Shown piece after piece: positions 14,098 through 19,904 of a stretch of DNA of 19,904 bases. A program made the translations under genes and the position numbers. The stretch is from Bacteroidota bacterium (GTDB taxonomy: Bacteria > Bacteroidota > Ignavibacteria > Ignavibacteriales > Ignavibacteriaceae). How positions within the stretch are numbered: position 1 is the stretch's first letter; the number at the start of each line of letters is the position of its first letter. Below the pieces are notes generated by a model. That model did not search any database, had not been told where the DNA came from, and saw only the letters and a list, made by a program, of their open reading frames with translations. Location: the NCBI GenBank assembly GCA_023453665.1, contig JAEXTA010000096.1:1-19904 (forward strand). Direction: 5' to 3'.

Positions 14098-15447
14098 ATG
14101 AATAGTTTATTGATAATTACTTTTTTTGCATTAGTAATAATTGGGTTTAAAAAACCGTTGCTTGGAATTCTTGTTTTACTAGTACTGAATTGTACTTTTA
14201 CAATCCCTACTGAGTTCATAAGCATTTCTTTACCAGGACTTGGTATTTTATTACTGAGCGATATTGTAATAATATCACTAGCAATAAAAAGTATTAAGAC
14301 AATAAAAAGTCAGTGGAATAATATTCCCGAAATTAAATTATTTATTGCTTTGGTGGGATGTTTTGTTTTCAGTGGTTTTATCTTAACATTATTAGGTAAT
14401 ATTGCTCCAAACGAATCTTTCAGATTAATTGCAAGAGAAGGATTAGTATGGCTTGTTCCCTTTAATGTACTTGGACTAAACGAAACAGAAAAAAGGAACC
14501 TGATAAAATCATTGGTTGCAATCTCGTTATTCGTTTGTGCCATTCAATTTTACTTCTTACTTAATCCTAACGTGTCGCTTATAGCGCAAGCATATTATCA
14601 ATTTAAATCACAAGATGATCCAGTAATAGCTGCGCAGTTTGTGTTTGATAATCAGACCCCCAGGTTATATCCTGCCGGGACATTGCTAGTTCAAATGGTG
14701 CTTGGATTTGTAGCTGCAATAATGATACTTAAAGTAATTGCTCTAAAAAATATTTATAAAAAACTGTTGCTGGTTTTGTCTTTAGGTGCAGCAATGATTT
14801 TTACTTACACGTTGGGTGGAAGAAGCAATTTGCTTGCAATGGTTATAACAATTTTCTTTGTGGTTGTATATAAAAACAAAGCAAGTTTTACAAAAATTAT
14901 TTATAGCATTTTTTTGACAATTGGAATTACGGTTGGCGTTATACTTATTGATAATATGACTAACTTAAATGTGTTTTCAGCAATTGTTGAAAAAACAGAA
15001 ACACAATTTGCTGCTCAAGGAACTGAGTATTTATTTTATGATAGAAGATCAGATAATGAAGATGCAATTAACGAAATTATTCATTCCCCACTTTGGGGTA
15101 TTGGTAGATCAAATACAGGGAAAGAGTCGGAATTAGGATCAGGGCAAGATGCACATGGAGTCTTAGCATTAGGTCTTCAGGTAGGCATTATTGGAATTAT
15201 TCTGTTTTTGATTTTGTTTTTTAAAATTTACAAGCGCACAAAAAAGATAAAACGTTCAAAAAAACTTAAAGAAATTTGGTCGCTTCCATCTATCTATGCA
15301 CTCATACCTGCAACAATATTATTATTATTAAATACAACTCAATCAATAATTGGATTAAAGAATCTACTCCCCGTAGCTATTTTTGTTGGTTTAATATTGT
15401 CCGAATTCAGGAAGCGAATTAATAAAACAATAGTAAGTAATGCATAA
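14098..15447 (+). CDS. O-antigen polymerase/ligase-like membrane protein (Wzy/WaaL superfamily), second copy
   Basis: A 449-residue protein with about 11-12 transmembrane segments and a long extracytoplasmic loop at about 295-355. Superfamily marks are TLGGRSNLLAM (Arg242), SPLWGIGRSN and QDAHGVLALGLQVGIIGIIL with His353, similar to the O-antigen ligase/polymerase domain. Surrounded by a flippase and glycosyltransferases, it is most likely the Wzy polymerase of this operon. The other copy, at 5615, could then be the ligase or belong to a second pathway. The start is an ATG with no obvious Shine-Dalgarno. The stop overlaps the next gene by 8 bp. Confidence 0.85.
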   Translation: MNSLLIITFFALVIIGFKKPLLGILVLLVLNCTFTIPTEFISISLPGLGILLLSDIVIISLAIKSIKTIKSQWNNIPEIKLFIALVGCFVFSGFILTLLGNIAPNESFRLIAREGLVWLVPFNVLGLNETEKRNLIKSLVAISLFVCAIQFYFLLNPNVSLIAQAYYQFKSQDDPVIAAQFVFDNQTPRLYPAGTLLVQMVLGFVAAIMILKVIALKNIYKKLLLVLSLGAAMIFTYTLGGRSNLLAMVITIFFVVVYKNKASFTKIIYSIFLTIGITVGVILIDNMTNLNVFSAIVEKTETQFAAQGTEYLFYDRRSDNEDAINEIIHSPLWGIGRSNTGKESELGSGQDAHGVLALGLQVGIIGIILFLILFFKIYKRTKKIKRSKKLKEIWSLPSIYALIPATILLLLNTTQSIIGLKNLLPVAIFVGLILSEFRKRINKTIVSNA

Positions 15448-16666
15448 AAGAGTTTATTTTTTTATCAATTATATTCGTAGCGAGAATGGTTATGCTATTA
15501 GGATAAAAGCTATATCTAATATACTTATTGAATTTGGTTTAGATGTTAAAATAATCCCATTATGCTATATCACACCGAATGAAACAATAAAGTGGGTAAA
15601 ACAAAAGTTTAGTAAGAAGCGTGATATATTCGGACTATCGAGTTCGTATTTAGTTCCTGTTCCTACAAATAATTTTATTATTCAATTTCTTGTAAAATTA
15701 TTTTTTCAGAGAAAATTGAATAAGTATAATAAAGATTATGCAATCATCTACTGGGCTGAAACATATTTTCCCGCACACTATGCATTAAGTCTTAAAAATG
15801 AAAATGGAGCGAAGGTGGTTGTTGATATTCATGGGGCACAGGGTGAAGAATTATCTGAGTATTCGGTTATACCAAATGATAAGAATGTAATAAAAAGAGT
15901 CAAACTCCTTAATCGTATCGAACATGAAATTCTAAAGAATGATAGTAGCATTCTAACAGTTTCAAGTCAAATGGTAAAACATTTAACCCAAAAAACTGGT
16001 TATGTACCAACCTCAAATATTTTAATACCCTGCTTTCCTGATCTGAAAAAATTTTATCCTGTACAAAATGCTAGCGAGAAAACTGAGCTAAGAAATAAAT
16101 TAAATATTCCTGTAAACAATCTTACATTAATTTATGTTGGTAGTCTTGATCAATGGCAGTGTATTACTGAAACAATAGTAATCTTTGAACAAATATCAAA
16201 AATTAGAACATCAACATTAGTAATGCTTACCCCCAACAGTATAAAGGCTTGTGAAATTGTCAAGACTGTATTAAAAAATGAACCCCCTCACGATAACGTC
16301 ATTTGTAAAACGGTTCCGCATTCTGAAGTACGGGATTATATAGCCGCCTCAGATATTGGCTTTCTGTTAAGAAAAAGCAGCACAACAAACATTGTCTCTT
16401 CACCAACAAAGTTTGCGGAATATCTAGCCTGCGGCATTCCGGTAATTGCAACTGAATTTGCAGGTATAAGCGGCAACATAATCGAAAGTGACAGGGTTGG
16501 ATTAGTAATTAACCTTGACTCGGTAAATGTCACAGAACTTTCTGAATTCATTGATGATGTTACTAAAAACAATTCAGAATGGGTTAAAAGATGCAGAACT
16601 TCTGCTGAAGTTAATTTTGATCAGAGTATTTATAAAGAGAGAATAAAAGAATTATTAAAACTTTAA
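15440..16666 (+). CDS. GT4-like (GT-B fold) glycosyltransferase
   Basis: A 408-residue two-domain transferase. The N-terminal domain begins with a beta strand (RVYFFINYI) and includes VVDIHGAQGEE and an SSILTVSSQM linker strand. The C-terminal domain has LTLIYVGSLDQWQ, then SPTKFAEYLACGIPVIAT at 321-338, where Glu327 would contact the donor nucleotide. The interdomain GSL element is followed by DQWQ instead of the more common xxKG. The closest fold family is GT4, and donor specificity is unknown. The gene starts 8 bp inside the polymerase gene, with which it is probably co-translated. Confidence 0.87.
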   Translation: MHKRVYFFINYIRSENGYAIRIKAISNILIEFGLDVKIIPLCYITPNETIKWVKQKFSKKRDIFGLSSSYLVPVPTNNFIIQFLVKLFFQRKLNKYNKDYAIIYWAETYFPAHYALSLKNENGAKVVVDIHGAQGEELSEYSVIPNDKNVIKRVKLLNRIEHEILKNDSSILTVSSQMVKHLTQKTGYVPTSNILIPCFPDLKKFYPVQNASEKTELRNKLNIPVNNLTLIYVGSLDQWQCITETIVIFEQISKIRTSTLVMLTPNSIKACEIVKTVLKNEPPHDNVICKTVPHSEVRDYIAASDIGFLLRKSSTTNIVSSPTKFAEYLACGIPVIATEFAGISGNIIESDRVGLVINLDSVNVTELSEFIDDVTKNNSEWVKRCRTSAEVNFDQSIYKERIKELLKL

Positions 16667-16669
16667 TAG

Positions 16670-16756
16670 CGGATTAATAGGATTAAAATTTCAACTCAAC
16701 AAATAGCAAGTGCAGAGGAATTTGTCAAATCAAAAATTCCTCAGTTACCCTTAAGT
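16670..16756 (+). other. Possible N-terminal extension of the methyltransferase gene (non-ATG start)
   Basis: The methyltransferase frame is open from just after a TAG at 16667 and reads plausible protein (including STQQIASAEEFVKSKIPQL) directly into the annotated GTG. There is no ATG, GTG or TTG start in it. ATT codons at 16682 and 16688 follow an AGG at 16679-16681, so translation might begin at an ATT. Otherwise this is leader sequence or the original start codon has been lost. Confidence 0.45.
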
Positions 16757-17566
16757 GTGTTTACAAACCCACTATTTGAAAAGTATAATTTAAAACCAAA
16801 TAAAATTCCGCAGAAGTTTACAAAATACTTTACAATAATTTCGGCTTTTGCTGAAAATAAATTAGAAGGGAAACGATTACTTGATGTAGGTTGCGGATTA
16901 GGAATATTATTAGCACATGCAAAATCACTTGGATTGAAGCCGACAGGAATAGATATTTTTACTGAGTACGGAAAAAACTGTTACACTATGGCAACAGAAA
17001 TTCTGAAACATTATGGCATATCGGAGGACGAATCAAAAAAAATACTCCAGCATTCTGATGTGACAAATTTAGATGAATCATTTTTTAACAAATATGATTT
17101 TGCAATCTCAATTGGAATGTTAGAACATATCAGCGGGAGGAAGGTACGTGATAAAGTAGTAAGTAATATTTTTAAGAGTCTTAAAAGCGGCGGATATATG
17201 TTGCTTGTTTGTGGACCCAATAAATATTTCCCTGTTGATCTTCATCATTACGGACCCAAGTTTATTTTTTATCATACTTTCCCCGATTCAATAAAAAAAT
17301 ACTATTTAAAGTTTTTTGGAAAACCTGAATTTGGAACAGACCCAACATGGCTTAATGGAATAAGGGTGAATGAAATAAAAAAAGCAATAAAAGGTGTTGA
17401 TAAAAATGCGGAGATTATGCAGGCATTCCCATTGTTATTTCAGATTGATCTGAAACGAAAATGGATGAGAAATAGTGTAGTGAATAAATTAATTGTAATG
17501 TTCAGTAAACTTTTAACGCTGATGAAAACTGAGCCGGTCATCTTTATTATTGCACGTCATTCATAA
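16757..17566 (+). CDS. Class I SAM-dependent methyltransferase
   Basis: A Rossmann-fold methyltransferase of at least 269 residues. Motif I is LLDVGCGLG at 41-49, followed by TGIDIF as the acidic strand-2 end, and FAISIGMLEHI as the motif IV region, with SGGYMLLVCGPN after it. The substrate is unknown; the cluster context points to a sugar or glycan-chain end. The GTG at 16757 is the first conventional start, but the frame is open and protein-like for 29 codons upstream (see 16670-16756), so the N-terminus may be longer. The C-terminal third, with FPDSIKKYYLKFFGKPEFG, is basic and may contact the membrane or a lipid-linked acceptor. The stop is 19 bp before the next gene. Confidence 0.87.
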   Translation: MFTNPLFEKYNLKPNKIPQKFTKYFTIISAFAENKLEGKRLLDVGCGLGILLAHAKSLGLKPTGIDIFTEYGKNCYTMATEILKHYGISEDESKKILQHSDVTNLDESFFNKYDFAISIGMLEHISGRKVRDKVVSNIFKSLKSGGYMLLVCGPNKYFPVDLHHYGPKFIFYHTFPDSIKKYYLKFFGKPEFGTDPTWLNGIRVNEIKKAIKGVDKNAEIMQAFPLLFQIDLKRKWMRNSVVNKLIVMFSKLLTLMKTEPVIFIIARHS

Positions 17567-17585
17567 AAACTACTGAGTTAAAATT

Positions 17586-18818
17586 TTGAAAAGTAAATTA
17601 CGGATAGCTTACTTCGCTGAGATATTCCCTTCTAAAAGTGAAACCTGGGTACATAATGAAATACTTGAACTTCAGAAATTGGGTTATGAAGTAAAAGTTT
17701 TTTCAACCTGGAAAGCTCCTGAAAAATTTGCTAAAGAACTTGAAGAATTTTATTCAATTACAGTTTACAGAAAACATGACAACTGGATTAGTGTATTAAA
17801 AAGAATACCCTCAATATTAAAGTTATTTTTTGATAAAAAAGTATTAAACGCTTTTTTATTTGACTGTAATGGATTTATGCAGCGTGCTCAAGTGATAAGA
17901 GATTGTTTTATAATACTTTCATTATTGGATGAGATAAATAAATTCAGACCTAATATTTCTTATGCACACTTTGCCGCGACCAGAGCCAATCTTTCCTTTC
18001 TATATAAATCAATAACTGGTATTCCATATATAATAAAAATACACGCGGGTGATGTTTTTGGCAGAACGGCTATGTTTGCATCTAAAGTAAATGAAAGCCT
18101 ATGTGTGTTTTCTATTTCTCAGTATAATATAGACTTTATATTAAAACGTGAGAAGAATATTACAAAAGATAAACTTTCTATTAATCACTGCGGTATTGAT
18201 CTACTAAATTATTCATTTAAGCCACACGCAATACAGAAAGAAAACGTTGAGATAGTTTCTGTTGGTCGTCTTGTAAGAATGAAAGGTTTTGATATACTTA
18301 TTGATGCATGTAATAATCTTATTAAAAGAGGCGTTAACTTAAACGTAACAATTATTGGCAATGGACCGTTAAAACAAGATCTTCATCATCAAATAAATAT
18401 GTTTAATTTACAAAATCATATTGTATTAAAAGATTATTGCCCACCATCTGAAATTAAGGAACATTTAAGTACAGCTTCAATCTTTATACTACCTTGTCGA
18501 TATGACGAAATAATGAAAACACAGGATGGAATACCCGTAGCTTTAATGGAAGCAATGGCAATAGGAACCCCGGTCATTAGTACTTCAATAAGCGGAATAC
18601 CTGAATTAATTTCTAACGGCGAAAACGGGTTTATTGTTCAACCTGAAAATCCTGAACTACTAAGCAAAAAAGTACAAAACATTTTACAAATGAACCCTGT
18701 GGAGATTGAACGAATAGTTTTAAATGCCAGAAAAACAATCGAAGATACATTTAATATTAGCTTTTTGACTAAAGAGTTAATAAATGATGTAACAAGTCAC
18801 ATAGGAAGATTTGAATAG
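17586..18818 (+). CDS. GT4-family glycosyltransferase
   Basis: A 410-residue GT-B-fold retaining transferase. The N-terminal domain starts LRIAYFAEIFPSKSETWVHNEI, a pattern shared with colanic-acid-type (WcaL-like) transferases, and includes YAHFAATRANLSF and IKIHAGDVFG. The donor domain shows VGRLVRMKGFD (Gly227), IIGNGPLK, and DGIPVALMEAMAIGTPVIST. The usual E-x7-E is D314-x7-E322, a substitution I recall in this subfamily. The start is a TTG at 17586 with no clear Shine-Dalgarno; the next residues KSKLRIAYF fit the family N-terminus. It lies eight bases before the next GT4 gene. Confidence 0.93.
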   Translation: MKSKLRIAYFAEIFPSKSETWVHNEILELQKLGYEVKVFSTWKAPEKFAKELEEFYSITVYRKHDNWISVLKRIPSILKLFFDKKVLNAFLFDCNGFMQRAQVIRDCFIILSLLDEINKFRPNISYAHFAATRANLSFLYKSITGIPYIIKIHAGDVFGRTAMFASKVNESLCVFSISQYNIDFILKREKNITKDKLSINHCGIDLLNYSFKPHAIQKENVEIVSVGRLVRMKGFDILIDACNNLIKRGVNLNVTIIGNGPLKQDLHHQINMFNLQNHIVLKDYCPPSEIKEHLSTASIFILPCRYDEIMKTQDGIPVALMEAMAIGTPVISTSISGIPELISNGENGFIVQPENPELLSKKVQNILQMNPVEIERIVLNARKTIEDTFNISFLTKELINDVTSHIGRFE

Positions 18819-18825
18819 ATAATTC

Positions 18826-19904
18826 ATGAAGTTAGCTTTTATTAGTCCCTCCTTCTATCCTGCATTCTATTATGGTGGTCCAATCTTTTCCACCTATTAC
18901 AATGCTTTGGAATTATCAAAGTTAGGTGTTGAGATTTATGTTTCAACAACTGACGCAAACGGTAATGAAAGCCTTGATGTTAAAACAAATATGTTTATTG
19001 AGCATACGAAAAACTTTTTTATAAAATATTATTCTCCATCGTCTAAAAACGGTTTTTCCTACAAGATGGTTGGAGGGTTAAAAAAAGATATACAGGATTC
19101 GGATATTATTTATACGCAATCAGTATTTTCGTTAAGCACTGTTTTAACTTTTTATTATTCAAAAAAAAGATTAAAGCCGTTATTATTCTCACCGCGTGGT
19201 CAGCTTGGTGAATGGTGTCTTAATGCGGGAAGTTCATTTAAGAAATTGTGGTTAAGATTTTTTATAAAACCTTATGCTGAAAAAATTCACTGGCATGTTA
19301 CATCAGACCAGGAAAAGAACGAGGTTCTTGCTGTATTCCCCGGTTCAAAAGTTCATGTTATAGCAAATGGTATTGATCTTAAACAGTTTGAGTCGGTTAC
19401 TGGTTTTAAGAATAAAGGGTATTATAAGCGTTATACGTCGGGTAAAAACTTTTCAAACATAATTGTTTCTATGGGAAGGCTTCATTCTAAAAAAGGTTTT
19501 GATATTCTGATTGATGCGTTTGCCGGACTGCTGAAAGATTTTCCGGACAGTGGTTTGTTCATCGCTGGAGAAGATTATGGTGAAAAGATTAATCTGGTCG
19601 AAAAGGTTAACTCACTCGGTATAAGTGGCAATGTTTTTTTTACAGGGCAGATAAATGATGTTCAGGAGAAAATAGATTTTTTTTCAAACGCTGATATTTT
19701 TGCATTACCTTCCCATAATGAAAACTTCGGGATTGTTTATGCGGAAGCACTTGCCACAGGCACCCCGGTTGTTGCAAGTACCGGAACACCGTGGGAAATA
19801 GTTGAGGAGTTTAATTGCGGTAAGTGGGTAGAAAATACGGGTGAACAATTTCAAAAAGCTATTGTAGAATTACTCGGTTCTGATATTACCGGGCTGGGTA
19901 ATAA
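18826..19904 (+). CDS. GT4-family glycosyltransferase (3' end beyond the window)
   Basis: The frame opens with ATG at 18826 and stays open to the window end, giving 359 codons plus two bases; no stop is reached. The N-terminus MKLAFISPSFYPAFYYGGPI carries the glycine-rich loop of GT4 enzymes. SPRGQLGEW, VHVIANGID and MGRLHSKKGFDILIDAF (216-232) follow. LFIAGEDYGEK and NENFGIVYAEALATGTPVVAS come next, with the canonical E299-x7-E307 donor-binding pair. Most of the family length is present, and probably only some tens of residues are missing. The GC content looks somewhat higher than in the preceding genes. Donor and acceptor are unknown. Confidence 0.93.
   Translation, partial: MKLAFISPSFYPAFYYGGPIFSTYYNALELSKLGVEIYVSTTDANGNESLDVKTNMFIEHTKNFFIKYYSPSSKNGFSYKMVGGLKKDIQDSDIIYTQSVFSLSTVLTFYYSKKRLKPLLFSPRGQLGEWCLNAGSSFKKLWLRFFIKPYAEKIHWHVTSDQEKNEVLAVFPGSKVHVIANGIDLKQFESVTGFKNKGYYKRYTSGKNFSNIIVSMGRLHSKKGFDILIDAFAGLLKDFPDSGLFIAGEDYGEKINLVEKVNSLGISGNVFFTGQINDVQEKIDFFSNADIFALPSHNENFGIVYAEALATGTPVVASTGTPWEIVEEFNCGKWVENTGEQFQKAIVELLGSDITGLGN

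Overview
The window is a stretch of a cell-surface polysaccharide (capsule, exopolysaccharide or O-antigen type) biosynthesis and export locus. All convincing genes lie on the + strand, often with 4 to 20 bp overlaps. The AT-rich sequence, weak or absent Shine-Dalgarno sites, several TTG/GTG starts, the very long multi-SLBB export protein and the families of short dispersed repeats fit a member of the Bacteroidota/Ignavibacteriota (Chlorobi-like) group. That assignment is an inference from style, not from a marker gene.

Layout. (1) 1-3281: export machinery, namely a 5'-truncated outer-membrane export protein with seven SLBB repeats, overlapped by a Wzz-type chain-length regulator without a kinase domain. 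(2) 3291-4203: an overlapping gene pair of the AbiEi/AbiEii type (small partner plus nucleotidyltransferase toxin-like protein). (3) 4276-6877: a flippase-like membrane protein and a Wzy/WaaL-type polymerase or ligase, separated by an imperfect 26-bp inverted repeat. (4) 6852-9207: a four-helix-bundle (23S rRNA intervening-sequence-type) gene and a glutamine-hydrolysing asparagine synthetase homologue. Both are bracketed by copies of a repeat with the core AGTTATGAGTT, and the synthetase carries an in-frame low-complexity insertion. (5) 9185-9752: a 568-bp gene-free stretch made largely of repeats, including thirteen indel-free copies of a 21-bp unit. (6) 9753-19904: a compact glycan assembly operon comprising UDP-GlcNAc 2-epimerase (wecB), a Wzx flippase, an FkbM methyltransferase, a GT2, a second Wzy/WaaL-type protein, three GT4 glycosyltransferases (the last cut by the window end) and a SAM-dependent methyltransferase.

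How the genes fit together. WecB would supply UDP-ManNAc. The GT2 and GT4 enzymes would build a lipid-linked repeat unit, the methyltransferases could decorate it, and the AsnB homologue may amidate a sugar acid. A Wzx protein would flip the unit, a Wzy-type protein polymerise it, Wzz set its length and the SLBB protein export it. There are two flippase candidates and two polymerase/ligase candidates, one of each on either side of the repeat-rich 6.9-9.75 kb zone. This suggests two modules joined there. No initiating phosphoglycosyltransferase is visible in the window.

The least ordinary material is in the repeats: the inverted copies around the four-helix gene and asnB, the peptide insertion in AsnB, and the 21-bp minisatellite with codon-like variation.
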